DNA of 64,000 nucleotides from positions 1,116,001 through 1,180,000 of the forward strand of contig WBMQ01000010.1 of assembly GCA_016630905.1 (NCBI GenBank). Reading direction: 5' to 3'. Origin of the DNA: Capillidium heterosporum. Its lineage: Eukaryota > Entomophthoromycota > Entomophthoromycetes > Entomophthorales > Capillidiaceae. Positions 24,966-36,172 of the stretch are shown piece after piece (positions within the stretch are counted from its first letter, which is position 1; the number at the start of each line of letters is the position of its first letter). The position numbers were made by a program, and so were the translations under genes. Under the pieces are notes generated by a model that saw only the letters and a program-made list of their open reading frames with translations, searched no databases and had not been told where the DNA came from.

Positions 24966-25759
24966 TGGTGAAAGTATTGGATTTATAGATAGATGTATTT
25001 ATTTGATTGTAGTCGCTCCTAGTTGTAAAGTTTGCATTAATAAAACTAGTATTATTATATTTAACTTTACTTTTTTCAATATATTTGATATAGGCCTCAT
25101 TCTTTACCATTATATTTTATAATAAAGGATAATTTAATTAAAGTTGTTATATTACAGCCAAGTTGTAGTTTTGTGGATGGTAGCTGAAAGTAGGGTACTG
25201 ACTTGTATTAGAATTTCAATTATGTTAGATTATGATAATCCTCATGCTTAACTAAACTTATAACCAACTTGACTGTAGTACCTATAATTGCAGCTCAAAG
25301 CACTTCATACTCAACTCAACTTATTTTCATCTACCTAATGGAAGGCCTTAGCTAAATCAACTTCAACACATCATTAGGTATATTCACCTAAACCTGAAGC
25401 CTTCAATATTCCCGTGCATATCCATTCATAAAGCTTATTGCAGCACTAGCTTAAGCATCTGTAACTTCTCTTTAGGGCTGCTTCCACCGTCGTAAAACTA
25501 TTCCAAGCTCATATCTAGCTATATCGTATATATAGTACGACCATCCTATTTTCGAGTTCTTTTTAAAAATTCAATTGTCTATTACTAGAAATATAGTATT
25601 TAGATATACTACCGATAAGAAGTTCTATTTAGTTTATTTGAAAGTTTAGGACGTAGCATTTCAACATCGATTTTCCTACAATTAGCATCGGTTGAAAGGA
25701 CGAAGCCTATATCATCTAGCATCAAGAAAGTCCATAGCTATAGTGGCAATGCTTGGGAA
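24966..25759. other. Spacer
   Basis: AT-rich; 3' regions of the convergent genes on either side. No gene seen. Confidence 0.35.
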
Positions 25760-26375
25760 TTACAAGCTTTCCGGTGTAGTTTCGGATTCAGATTCCATAA
25801 TCCTTTGCTTTAAAATTCGTGTGTCATTACCGTCAACCAAATGTAAAATCTTAGGATGCAAATATAAGGTTGCATCGTGATTTTGATTTCTAAATTGGTT
25901 GATGAGATCCAACTTAAAGGTATAACTATTTTCGTCCTTTTGATAACTATTCAAAATTTCTAATTAGCATGTATGCATATTTAAAACTTACCCATTTGTT
26001 ATAGTATAGTTTCCTACTTTTGGTAGAATTATTATACCGATTCTGAATTTACATATGGGACCGTAGCATAAATATCTATCCTGTTGGTAGTAGCTATTGT
26101 TAGAACTGAATTTCAACTCATGTATTGTCCTATGTCGCCCAAGGATCCCTTCGTACTTCTATATTAGGTATATGTGTATATATTTTAAAAACTTATTTCT
26201 ATAGTATATTTACCTCTGTTAGCTCATAGAAAGTCCCAGTTAATAATGTACTTATACTTGCACTTGGATCGCCACCAAAAACTAAAAGATGCACATCACA
26301 TCAGATGCAAAGAATAGCAGATTGAATACCTGGTAATAACAAGGACATAAAGGTTGTCAATAAACTTGATTTCAT
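25760..26375 (-). CDS. Secreted protein, paralogue of the 31439-32256 gene (one-base frameshift)
   Basis: Reverse-strand exons 26375-26330, 26281-26214, 26158-25992 and 25959-25760. The start MKSSLLTTFMSLLLPVFGG is a signal peptide. The mature part has a CYGPIC pair of cysteines, KVGNYTITNG, then SYTFKLDLINQF and LYLHPKILHLVDGNDTRIL. It aligns with the gene at 31439: exon 2 is 68 nt in both, the first two intron phases agree, and TLLTGTFYE matches ELLVGSYKE. Across the last junction (32-nt intron) the frame is one base out; an extra A at the start of exon 4 (25959-25957) would explain it. Without the Cys-rich tail of its paralogue it ends at TTPESL. Function unknown; probably extracellular. 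Confidence 0.55.
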
Positions 26376-27475
26376 AATAGAATAGTAAGATAGATATAAT
26401 AAAAAGATTCAAAATCCTTTTATTGAAGCTTTTCGATCAGCATGACCATCCAAATATCTACAACCAATTTTAAAGCTTATCGAGTTTCAGATCTATCGAT
26501 GCTGAGATGTGTTCGTAAAATGATCCAAAAGCAAGGTGGGTAGGCTCCCGAAATTTATCAATATATTTATACTTTGGATAGCTTATTCAAATTCCACAGG
26601 ATATGCAAACTTTTCAAAATATACTTATTCATAAGTGCTATCAATACATTTTCAAACTGGTTTGGTAAGGATTTGTATTAGGTTTTAGGAAATTATAGCT
26701 TTACATTCAAATCTACCTACTAATTATAATTTAATTATAGAAGAATAATACACTACAAATTAGAACTTGGCTAAATCATTTCTAGGTAAATGTATAGTTG
26801 ATAGATAAAAGTTATCAAAGAATATGTATAATGATGGTGTATTTAAAAGATGTTCAAATAATTTGCATAAATGGCTTTGTAGTAGACTATTAATAAAGCT
26901 TTGATATTCAAATTGGATAGGTTGATATATACAAAGCTTTGCAAGCTAAATCGTATGGTTTATTAGTATTGGCAAGATTTGTTAGTTGAAGCTGCAAAAA
27001 TAAAAGGTGATGTTTTTAGTATACTTATTTATAAAGTAATACAATACCATTTAAGTTTTATAGTAGTCCCAGCTACATTGATTGTAGTTGTATATTGGTA
27101 GCTTTTATGAATCGAGTTTTGACTAGCATTGCCTTTATAAAACAATCTCGCTTCGTTAAGCTTCGTAATAAATCTAGTTTGTAGGAAGCTGGTATTTATA
27201 AAGAATTGAAACACGCTATATATATTAAATACTATGCATATTTAGCTAATTATACACTCGTACTGTATTGAATTTGACTTACTATGTAGCTCTATCAAAA
27301 CAGCATCAGCTCATAATAAGCTCTTTACTAGTAGATTTTTACCATGGATGTTTTAACAAATGAGTTTAAATGAGGTTTAATTTGATAAAAATAATTGTTC
27401 TGAAATTACAGTCGAATTTATGCTACCTGATAGAAAAGGAATAATCAAGAAGAATCTACAACAAATTTCTGAGTC
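26376..27475. other. Spacer upstream of the secreted-protein gene and Hsp20 copy A
   Basis: Very AT-rich, divergent intergenic region. No gene seen. Confidence 0.4.
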
Positions 27476-27511
27476 AGAAAACTTCTAGAATGATCCGAAT
27501 TCTTGTAGAAT
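27476..27511 (+). promoter_or_regulatory. Heat-shock-element-like cluster, Hsp20 copy A
   Basis: Clustered GAA/TTC units (TTCTAGAA, GAATTC, TAGAA) lie 120-155 bp upstream of the Hsp20 A start. The same arrangement, with almost the same bases, lies upstream of Hsp20 copy B. It fits binding by heat shock factor trimers; spacing between some units is not the ideal five bases. Confidence 0.6.
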
Positions 27512-27547
27512 CAAAATGGCAACAATAGCTGTAGCTTAGTAACAAAG

Positions 27548-27556
27548 TATATAAAG
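27548..27556 (+). promoter_or_regulatory. TATA box, Hsp20 copy A
   Basis: TATATAAAG lies 75-83 bp upstream of the ATG and about 40 bp downstream of the heat-shock-element cluster, a usual arrangement for an inducible heat-shock gene. Confidence 0.55.
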
Positions 27557-27630
27557 CGAATGATGGATCCATAAATCCAATACATATAAAACAGCACAAA
27601 CCTAAATTAAATTAAATTAAATATATAACG

Positions 27631-28338
27631 ATGTTCTCCCAATATTGCATCCCTCAATCTCAGGTCGAACTAGCCTGTCATCCTCAACTCTTCAACTATC
27701 TATTCGATGATATCCAATTCAACGACAAATCAAGCACCTCCAGCTACCGTAAATCCAAATGCCTAGCTTCAAGCACTTCCTCTGCTCAAAAAACAAATTC
27801 ATCGAGTTCAGATGCAATACCAAGGTCCTCTCAGAACAAAACTCTCGGTGACAAATGGCCATCAGTAGATATATTGGAGTATCCAGATTTCTACTCTATA
27901 TCAGCTGAACTACCGGGTTTCAGGAAGGATGAAATTGACATTGATTTTGATAAATCAGCAAACAAAATTACTATCCAAGGTCAAAGAGCCCCTGAGCATA
28001 CTCTACCATCTCAAAAGAGTGAGGAAGTAGTAGTTGTCGAAGATGAAGGAGCTGAAGCTGGAGATGGTAGTCATTCCGCAACTGGTAGTGAGAAATCTGC
28101 TAAATCTGCAACATCTAGTATCCTTGATGATACAGATAAAGATCAGTTGAAGTCCATATCCAAACCAGTTACGGTCTTAAGTGAACGTAGGTCCAAGAGC
28201 CCATTTAAGCGATCCTTTAGGTTCAAAGAATCTATTGATGTTGAGCAGGTATCGGCAAAGTTTAATGATGGGGTACTCGAGATTTCAATCCCCAAAGTTC
28301 CCAAGCAGCAAAGTGTCAAAAGACTTAAGATCAACTGA
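27631..28338 (+). CDS. Small heat shock protein (Hsp20/alpha-crystallin), copy A
   Basis: Intronless, 235 aa. Small heat shock proteins hold unfolding proteins in a refoldable state in the cytosol. The alpha-crystallin domain starts at KWPSVDILEYPDFYSISAEL (about residue 74) and resumes at the end with FKRSFRFKESIDVEQVSAKF and NDGVLEISIPKVP. Between the halves lies an acidic, Ser-rich insert of about 55 residues, as in fungal Hsp30-type proteins. The N-terminus is Ser-rich. Heat-shock elements and a TATA box lie upstream. Its 3' end converges on a P450 gene, an arrangement repeated in inverted form at 38.5-41.0 kb. Confidence 0.9.
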   Translation: MFSQYCIPQSQVELACHPQLFNYLFDDIQFNDKSSTSSYRKSKCLASSTSSAQKTNSSSSDAIPRSSQNKTLGDKWPSVDILEYPDFYSISAELPGFRKDEIDIDFDKSANKITIQGQRAPEHTLPSQKSEEVVVVEDEGAEAGDGSHSATGSEKSAKSATSSILDDTDKDQLKSISKPVTVLSERRSKSPFKRSFRFKESIDVEQVSAKFNDGVLEISIPKVPKQQSVKRLKIN

Positions 28339-30340
28339 GCTTTAATATTGTTTTGGTAACAATTTCTAAACTATGTACTATACCGCTTACCATTGTATTT
28401 TGATTAATAACCAATAAATATACATAAATATAGTTTTTATCCCTTTATACATATATTTTAAGCTGTATAGACTAGTAATAGATTTATAAAAACATATTCA
28501 GTATATGGATTAGCTTGAACTAAACTTTTAAATATTCACTCAGACTTATAATAGCTAGCTTACATATAGATAGGCTTAATTATATTTCTAATATATAATA
28601 GGTTTAATAACTAATAAATAGAAATAAAAACTCAAGTACTTTAATTATAGCTTATAGAACTCCAGTTTGAGATCTTTAATCGACGCCAAGCTCGAACTGG
28701 TGATAATAGGTTTCTCTAAATGTACTGAATTGGCAGGTAATTTCAACAAATATCTCTGTAATAATGAAGTTAAAATAACTTTCTGTTCAACTAGGGAGAA
28801 ATTTTGACCTAAGCATACGCGATTACCATAGCCAAATCCTATATTCATCTTCAGCATCAGTTTATTAGCTGTGCCGTCCTCGTTAAAAAACCGATCTGGA
28901 TTGAATTGTCTGGGATTCTCAAACAAATTTCCATCCTTCATCGCATACCTAAGGTTGAGTAATATTGCTTGGTCTTTCTTTAAAGCTAAACCGTTCCTAG
29001 TAGTTAGATCCTGATTGATCTTTCTACCCATTATAGGTGCTACCGGATTGATTCGCATGGTCTCGTAGATAACAGCAGTCATGAACTCCATCTCGTTGGC
29101 TTGGCTCAAAGTTGGTATGATAGGGTCTTCCGAATCTGTCGTTCCTAAAACATGCTCGATCTCCTTACGTAGCTTATCCTGATATTGAGGATGTTTGGAG
29201 AGGTAGTACAGGACAAAAGTCAGAGTGTGGGCGGTGGTATCGTGGCCAGCTGAGAAGAAGACTATAGTGTCGTTGATAATTTCGCTGTCGGTAAGTATAG
29301 GTTTGCCATCCTCATCCTTAGCCTTCAACATGTTGGAAATCAAGTCGTCGCTGTCTTTGTCGTTGTCCAGCTGTTTCCGCTTCGTCTCAATCAACTCTTG
29401 AATCAAGCTCCTAAATCTGTAGATCTTCTCTTCTAGAACCTTGGTGGATTTGAAGTACTTGAAGACCCAAGGGAACATGATGAGCAGGAGGTTCTGTAAG
29501 GCCTTCATGATGTAGTTGTAGGTCTTTGAAATTTCGTTGCTGTCGTCCTCGATGGTATTGAAGTCAATTCCAAATACATATAGGCCCAGAGCATCCAAAG
29601 TCATGTTCTTCAAGTGTCGGTTGATATCAAAGTCGGCATCCTGCCAATGCAACTCCACCTTGTTTAAAAACTTCTTACAGCAGTTACCGAACTTCGATGT
29701 TTCCCATCCCTTCTTGAAGGTAGGGTTAGCAACCCTGCGATGACGCTTCCAATCTTCACCATCAGTATCGGCGATATTATCCCCTACAAACTTGGCGGCT
29801 ATGCTATCGGTACTGAAATCCTTCTGTTTCAATTTATTGGTGACATCCTGAGATAAAAGTTCGGTGATGGTTTTGAAATCGGAGATCATGACAAACCACT
29901 TTCCCAGCCACAATTTACAGCTACCATTACCTTTGTCAAGTGTTGGGTTTACAATAGTCTCGCCAATCTTGTCATTAGGTACATTCTTGAGTAGGCTCAA
30001 TATATATAGAAACGGGTTGATGGTCGGTAAATTTTGAATTGATTTAGGTGGTGCAAGTGGGCTATAAAGCTTATAACCGAAGTAACTTAGCAGTAGTACG
30101 ATAGTTGTACTCAATATCTGTAACATCTTTGTAAGTTTATCTTTTGTCATCATTTTCATCACTTTATATATTCCTAATTTAAATGATGGTTTCAGGGTAG
30201 GTTTTAGTATTTTAGTCGGGTCAACTCCAAGTCCTGATTCATAGCTCCTTCCAAAAGACGTGTCAAAAAGATGGAGATGTAGATTTCATGGAGCATTATT
30301 ACACCCGAAATAATATATTACGTCGACAAAAGAATCAAAA
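27820..30340. repeat. Left arm of an approx. 2.5-kb inverted duplication (Hsp20/P450)
   Basis: The block from codon ~65 of Hsp20 A through the convergent P450 copy 1 and its promoter is repeated in reverse orientation at about 38300-40800. Similarity includes the P450 upstream region (shared GTTGACCCGACTAAAATA and CCCTGAAACCATCATTTAAA). Within it, 29033-29769 appears identical to 38838-39575 apart from one inserted base. Outer boundaries are approximate. Confidence 0.8.
28645..30126 (-). CDS. Cytochrome P450 monooxygenase, copy 1 (intact)
   Basis: Intronless, 493 aa from the ATG at 30126. A membrane anchor (ILSTTIVLLLSYFGYKLY) and the Pro-rich hinge LAPP mark an ER-bound microsomal P450. The I-helix oxygen-binding motif AGHDTT is at residues 293-298, the ExxR motif ETMR at 355-358, NPDRF follows, and the heme-binding loop FGYGNRVCLG has Cys438 as the axial thiolate. 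Substrate unknown. The frame is open to 30162, but a TATA-like ATATATAAAG lies within about 10 bp of that ATG, and only the 30126 start is kept in copy 2, so 30126 is preferred. The region encoding residues ~119-365 is identical to copy 2. Confidence 0.92.
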   Translation of the reverse strand: MLQILSTTIVLLLSYFGYKLYSPLAPPKSIQNLPTINPFLYILSLLKNVPNDKIGETIVNPTLDKGNGSCKLWLGKWFVMISDFKTITELLSQDVTNKLKQKDFSTDSIAAKFVGDNIADTDGEDWKRHRRVANPTFKKGWETSKFGNCCKKFLNKVELHWQDADFDINRHLKNMTLDALGLYVFGIDFNTIEDDSNEISKTYNYIMKALQNLLLIMFPWVFKYFKSTKVLEEKIYRFRSLIQELIETKRKQLDNDKDSDDLISNMLKAKDEDGKPILTDSEIINDTIVFFSAGHDTTAHTLTFVLYYLSKHPQYQDKLRKEIEHVLGTTDSEDPIIPTLSQANEMEFMTAVIYETMRINPVAPIMGRKINQDLTTRNGLALKKDQAILLNLRYAMKDGNLFENPRQFNPDRFFNEDGTANKLMLKMNIGFGYGNRVCLGQNFSLVEQKVILTSLLQRYLLKLPANSVHLEKPIITSSSLASIKDLKLEFYKL

Positions 30341-30851
30341 TCTCAATGGTCACCAATTTAGACTAATGGCTAGGTATCCAGTTTTCGCATTTAATGGAAT
30401 AGGAAATTTCAGTATACTTGTGATAGCTGACCTATCAACTAGTAAAAACCTATCACTTTGAAGCGACAGCTTTACTTTAATTTTTATGTAGGCTATTTTT
30501 GACCTTCACAGCTTTGACAAAGCTGGAAAAGCACATCAGGCACTCTGACCTCAGAAGGAATCGATCCCAGGCTTTCAGAATTACAAACTTACAACAAATT
30601 ATAAACCTGTACTTTTTAATTTGTAAATTTTGATTAGACAGAATTGAATAACATTCGTATTTCAAATAGGTGACTTTTGTCAATTAATAGGAGTTATATC
30701 AAGAACTAATTATCATATACTACTCTGATTAAAAGCGTTCCTTCCGAAAGTTTTGAGAGGAATGTTTCTGATCAGGGTAATATAAAATATATCACTGATT
30801 AAGATCGAATATATGTGAATAGGTAGTTTTTAAAAAGCAATAGCTTTCCCA
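30341..30851. other. Spacer
   Basis: No gene supported. A 68-codon reverse-strand frame at 30477-30683 shows no coding signal. Confidence 0.35.
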
Positions 30852-31272
30852 TTATCTATCTCCATACAAGATGATTTCTATAAAGTAAAATATAGTTTAT
30901 ATATTTAGGAACTTACTGAAGTTGTTGACATTTGAAGGTTTCAAAATTGAACTTGAGTTCACTGAAAAGTCTACTTCCAATTCGATCAAAGAATACACCT
31001 ACTTCATCTCCTCTCTTACTTTAAATTGTTAATTGATGTTACTACTTCTACCACTAGTTTCGTTTTAATCTCAAGGGGTTTGAAGGTTGGGTTAGGCCAA
31101 GGTTTTCTAAACCTGTCAGCATTGTAGTATAGCAGTTTGTCAAGTAAAGGTTGGGCTGTCTTTGGTAGTTTCGAAATGCAATCTAACCGGTCTATCTGAG
31201 ATAACGAGCTGAGTCCCAAACGTATATATACAACTCCTTTTTGGAACCTATAGTGCTTAATGACGTCTCTAC
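30852..31272 (-). pseudogene. Unidentified protein-coding fragment, probably frameshifted
   Basis: On the reverse strand an acceptor at 31273 is followed by an open segment containing GVVYIRLGLSSLSQIDRL and PWPNPTFKPLEIKTKLVVEV, stopping at 31016. In the +1 frame the coding-like text continues at once as GDEVGVFFDRIGSRLFSELK, then a 39-nt intron (30916-30878) and a short last exon to the stop at 30852. One extra base near 31008 would join the two parts. I find no convincing first exon; a TATA-like sequence at about 31425 suggests one may exist. Base composition supports past or present coding. No family recognised. Confidence 0.35.
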
Positions 31273-31438
31273 CTATATAAATACCTACTTAATAATCTAA
31301 TATATATAATTAGTAGAGTTGCAAAACTTATCCTAACTTCCTAGGAACCTAAACTCAAATATAGCTTCATACATTAACTGAAGCTTATTACAATTGAAAC
31401 TGTCTTAACATTGATTAAAATTTATTTATATACATTTG

Positions 31439-32256
31439 CTATATCGGTTTTTTGATGCACAGTTTCGTATTCCTGCTGCAGGTATACCCCAAATTCGAAC
31501 TACAGTCGGTTGCTTGTTGGCAAGGAGTGTTTACCTATAAAGCATTAAAGTAGAGCATTAAACTTGTGATATACGTAAAATGCTACTTACCCTTCCTTTC
31601 ATCCTACATAAGTTGTCGTAGGCACATATAGAACCTGAATTGCTATATATGAGCATTAGTATTGGTAGATATATGATGTTTATACCAGTTGTCAGATATA
31701 CTGAACTCACATGTTGAGTTGAGTTTAACTAAAATTCGAGTTAGCTCGTCAGTCGACAAAATCAACTTCATCTCTTTGATATCGAAGATGGCTCTGTAGT
31801 TTATGTGCTGAAAGCTTTGGAAGCTGTTAAGTTTTAAGTTGAAGGTAAAGGTCGAATTTAAAGGCAATGATCTAGGCATCTATTATAAATTAATATACAT
31901 ATGAAATAGTTACGCTTCAAATGTAAAAGTATAGAATCCGTAGGTAGGTTTACTCTTGGTAGCTTTGTCAAAGATCCTTATGAAGGATTGGTCGGGGTCG
32001 AATTCCAAAAGTTGAATGGACTTGTAAGGTGAATTTGATGGAGCCTATATACACATATATTAGAAAACTATGCAGGTATAACAGGTTAGTTACCAGGTTC
32101 GTCTCTTTATAGCTACCTACCAGTAACTCGATGAGGGATGGGACCGACGTTGCTAAGTTTGCTAATATTAAATTTCAGTATGGAATAGTCAAACTAGGTA
32201 GGCTTACATGGAAGCAGGGGTAGGTAAATATACAGTACCAAATTGACAATTCGCAT
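31439..32256 (-). CDS. Secreted protein with Cys-rich C-terminal module
   Basis: Six reverse-strand exons: 32256-32208, 32161-32094, 32044-31914, 31871-31711, 31634-31591 and 31534-31439. All five junctions keep frame and give 182 aa. MRIVNLVLYIYLPLLPSNLA is a signal peptide. The middle (SIQLLEFDPDQSFIRIF, TFTFNLKLNSF, KLILSTDELTRIL) is homologous to the gene at 25760. The last ~50 residues form a module with seven cysteines (CSIC, NLC, TPC, TDC, YTC, KLC), which resembles disulfide-knotted extracellular modules. Introns are 42-76 nt. The gene lies just downstream of the P450/Hsp20 left arm. Function unknown; probably extracellular. Confidence 0.7.
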
Positions 32257-33600
32257 ATTATTAATTGGCTTAATTAGAATGTTAAATGAGTTACAAACCC
32301 ACTATTTATACCTTTGAATGTTTGAATTCCAAACGTCGATCAAAAGGCGATACTAAATATCAATGTTCGAAATATCTACCCACTGTAGGTGTTCCTAAAG
32401 CATTCTATTTTGGTCTACATGTATAGATTCAATTATTGGATGGAGACTACTAAGATTATTATAAATATTTTGGGTTTACGATAAATACTTTCGAATCTAC
32501 AACATATAAGTACAATTTCAAACTTGTTCGATAAAATAAGTACGCTATAGGTACAAATTCAACGGTTGAAGAACCCAAATTTACCCAAACTTATCTATTC
32601 ATTCTATAGCAAATGCAAAATTAACGTATAGATTTACAGAAATTTCCCAATGCAGTATACTTTAATTGAAAATTTTATTTATAGATAATAAATTTGATCG
32701 TTGTCTTCAATATTTATATTGGTTATTTCAAATTTATTTAGGCTGATGGTATATCATTTGTTTAAACGCAGGTGAACAAAGGGGAACTATCATCCACCAA
32801 TTTCATTCGAATATATTTTATGATAGTTGTAGATAGATCTTAACAGTCAGAATAGCACATCGTAAATGTCTCCATACAGATATTTTAATTAAGTTTTAGA
32901 AACGCTATGTCTACACTAACTCTGGATCGTAGAAACATTCAAGTTTTGAAATGGAGTCTCTAGTAGTGGTAGTTATGTGCCATTTGTTCAAATTTGAACA
33001 AATTAAAAGTGCCAATTTTAGAAAGGTATTTGTGCCTGAGTTTTAAACTATTCTCGTATTAAATATGTATATACAGGTTTAATTTCAGCTTTACAGTAGT
33101 AGGATGTATGTTGATACCTTGACATGTCTGTTTAAACTTGGTTAATATCGGCTCCTGCAATTCTACAGCGGGTTTACAATGATTTTGCGCTTGGATTTCA
33201 AAGCTTCGCCTTTTACCAACCAGTTGGAAGCTTGTTGCAAGGATTCATAGCTGCATCTCTTTCATGATTGTAGCTGAATCATTTTTGATATACACTTGAT
33301 TCAGTTCGAACTTTCAGTTATAGGAGACATCTATTTTGCCGTATATCAATCATCTGTCATTAGCTAGTAAAGAACCTGGTAACTGGCAGCTATTTTTAGG
33401 TTCAAAATTTGAAGCAGGTAGCTGTGAAATAATCGCCAAATTGAAGGCAACAGATATTTCCAAAATGGAGAGTGCTTTATCTTATATAGGAGCCCAAAGA
33501 TAATGATACACACGCGATACAAAGCACAAATATTAGCCTGAAATGGACCAAATGGACTCCAAAATTTTGAACTGAGCTGTTTATGCTACATCACCAGGAA
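32257..33600. other. Spacer between the divergent secreted-protein and oxidase genes
   Basis: No gene seen. It holds the promoters of the secreted-protein gene (-) and the multicopper oxidase (+). Confidence 0.4.
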
Positions 33601-33610
33601 TCAAGTTATG

Positions 33611-33619
33611 TATATAAAG
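33611..33619 (+). promoter_or_regulatory. TATA box of the multicopper oxidase gene
   Basis: TATATAAAG lies 53-61 bp upstream of the ATG at 33672, the same motif and spacing class as in the Hsp20 genes. Confidence 0.5.
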
Positions 33620-33671
33620 CCAGTTGATGACCATTAAAAAGATAAAAGTAAACGTTCAGACAATTTAAAAC

Positions 33672-35439
33672 ATGATTCTGAAGCATCTCATTACATCTCT
33701 CACAATCAGCTTCACCTTGGCCAAGGTCATCAATCTGGACTGGACCGTCGAAGAGAAGTTCATCGCTCCCGATAACTACGGATTCCATGGTATGACAATT
33801 AACGGCCAATTTCCCGGTCCCACCATCAACGGAACCATGGGAGATACCGTCCTCATTCGTCTACGCAACAAACTTCACCAGAATTTCACGATCCACTGGC
33901 ACGGTCTGGTTCAAAAAGGCACCCCCATGTTCGATGGTGTACCCTTCGTCTCTCAGGACCCAATCCCGCCCGGTGAGAGCTTTTTATACTATTTCGAGTT
34001 GAGCGAACAGGTAGGAACTCACTGGTACCACGCCCACACTCGATTGGATGCCGAGCATGCTTTTGGTGCCTTGCTTATCCAGGATAAACCGAAGGACCGT
34101 GCCGATCTAATTGCCTACAATTCCCAATACCACTACGATGAAGAACGCTTATTAATATTGAGTGAAGTTTGGCACACTCCTTCCCAAGTGTTGTACGACA
34201 ACTTGGTGGGAGAAAATTTTGTATTTCCAAAATCATCTGATAGTATCCTGATCAACGGACAGGCCTACCATGAATGGGATGTAAACGGTACCGATAACAC
34301 AACTTTACCTTTCAACAACGGGAACCATATCGTCCAGGTCGAGCCCAACAAGACTTACCGCTTCCGTCTTATCGGAGCCTTAGGGTTCGACAAGATGAAG
34401 GTCAGCATTCCTGGCCACAAGTTCACCATAATTGAAGCTGACGGTACATATTTGGAACCCTATGACGTCGAATACGTCGAAATATTCGGTGGTCAGCGTT
34501 ACTCTGTCCTCTTGAAAACTGATCAGCCAGTAGACAACTACGTCATCTATGTCCAGCGTACCGGTGAGATAAAGGATGTTACTTTTGTGGCAAAGGCCAT
34601 TCTGAACTACAAAGGTGCCACTCAAGACCCCCAATCCATGGTCCGTAAGAAATTGAATGACCCTCCAGCTTCAGGTCCCTTCAACAGGTGGATTGAAGGT
34701 CAGCTTTCGGCATCCAAATGGCTTGGAACAGAGCAAAAACCCACATTACTACCCAGTACCTCAGGAAGTTACCAAGCATATCTACCTAAAGTCAACTCCC
34801 ATGTTCACCAAGAATCATGTAGACGAACTTATAAACGGCCACAAACCCACCAACCGTACCACCACTTTGATGCACGAGCTGATGACCGATAGCCACTCCT
34901 ACTTGGATCAACCTGATGTTATCCAGATCAACGAGGGAGATGTAGTCCAGATCGTCATGGAGCACGTCCTACCCACCAACTTCTCAGCTTGTTTGAGTCA
35001 TCCTTGGCACCTGCACGGCCACTCCTTCCACGTTGTTGCCAATGGCAACGAGGGGTTCGTACCAGAGGTCGATCTACCCAAGATCGATGCCAAAGTAAGA
35101 AGCATGAAGAAAAACCCACTATTCGTCGATACCTTCACCCACTTTCCATTCAATGTCACTGCCATGGCCAAAGCTCGAGTACCAAACTTTTACAAACGCT
35201 TGCAACGCAAGATTGAAAAGAATAATCTCATGCGAACTGAAATAGAGCCAACCAATTGTGGCTGGTACGCCATCCGGTTCAAGGCCAACAATCCAGGACC
35301 TTGGTACATGCACTGTCATATTAGTGCTCATTTAATTATGGGTAAGGTCATCGTCATCAATGAGGTCCCTAAAGATCCCAAGGCTTTCAAGGAGAGTATG
35401 CAGATTACCATGGATAAGGTTAGTGGTTTGGGTTTCTAA
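33672..35439 (+). pseudogene. Secreted multicopper oxidase (laccase/ferroxidase family), one frameshift
   Basis: A signal peptide (MILKHLITSLTISFTLAKV) is followed by three cupredoxin domains. The first copper motifs are HWHG (residues 75-78) and WYHAH (118-122); the third-domain motifs are HPWHLHGHSF and MHCHISAHLIMG near the C-terminus. Such enzymes oxidise phenols, Fe2+ or similar donors and reduce O2 to water outside the cell. The span is one base longer than whole codons: an extra A in the A5 run at 34735-34739 moves the frame from GTEQ to NPHYYPVPQEVTKHIYLKS. As read, the protein ends early, at 34892, and lacks the third domain with the type 1 copper. The residue normally Leu/Met/Phe beside the type 1 copper is Lys (codon 35344-35346). 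Pseudogene or sequencing error. Confidence 0.85.
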
Positions 35440-36006
35440 GAGTATACTAAACTTTACATATATTACCTAATTATTTTAAGTTTATAAACTGGTGCTCGAT
35501 TTTCAATATGTTTAAAGGTTACTATAAATGTATTTATATTTTGATGTGATATATAAAGGAGCTACAAAGGATACATTCAGAAAGGAGTTCAGCTCGTAGT
35601 TAGATTTTTGAAATTACAGTTCTATTTGCAACAATTTTTTGTAGAAATCATTACAATAGCTTTGAAAATTGAGCAAATGCTACAAGAGAAAAGTTTCAGA
35701 TTTGAAATTTCAAAACAAAATGTACTACAAACCACATTTGAAATATACATCTTAATTTTAAATATATAACATCATTTGTAGGTAAAATTTTGTTATAACC
35801 ATAGCAAGTTTGATTGCTATTAAGTATAAGTTAACAAATTTTAAACATAAAGCTATCTAAATTTGAAAGATTTTGAAATAGAGTAGCTTTCCACCATATT
35901 TACCGATATATTTATTTAAATAATTGACTTTTATTAGAAAGCTTTTTCTAAAGTATAGCCGTAGTATGTAAACATCCAGAAACTTCTACGACAAATTTGT
36001 TTACAT
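35440..36006. other. Spacer upstream of Hsp20 copy B
   Basis: AT-rich; no gene seen. Confidence 0.4.
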
Positions 36007-36038
36007 CAGAAAATTTCTAGAATGATCCGAATTCTTGT
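36007..36038 (+). promoter_or_regulatory. Heat-shock-element-like cluster, Hsp20 copy B
   Basis: Contains CAGAAA, TTCTAGAA and GAATTC. It matches the cluster of copy A almost base for base while flanking sequence differs, which suggests functional conservation or a converted promoter. Confidence 0.6.
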
Positions 36039-36084
36039 GGATCAATGAACATGAGATCATAATAATTATAGCTTAGTTAAGCAG

Positions 36085-36093
36085 TATATAAAG
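36085..36093 (+). promoter_or_regulatory. TATA box, Hsp20 copy B
   Basis: TATATAAAG, 80-88 bp upstream of the ATG, same layout as copy A. Confidence 0.55.
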
Positions 36094-36172
36094 CAAATGG
36101 TGGAACTATAGAGTAATAAAACAAAACTGAATACAAATACAAACACATATCAAATAAATAGCATCTATAAAA

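Noticed and set aside
29537-29743. 68-codon frame opposite P450 copy 1, repeated opposite copy 2
   Set aside because: Antisense shadow of the identical P450 tract; useful only as proof that the two tracts are identical.
30127-30162. Longer N-terminus of P450 copy 1 (start at 30162)
   Set aside because: The ATG lies almost on top of a TATA-like sequence, and copy 2 has a stop codon there; the shared start is 30126.
30500-30620. Possible tRNA (GGATCGATTCC on -)
   Set aside because: The T-loop lacks the invariant first T and the stems do not pair.
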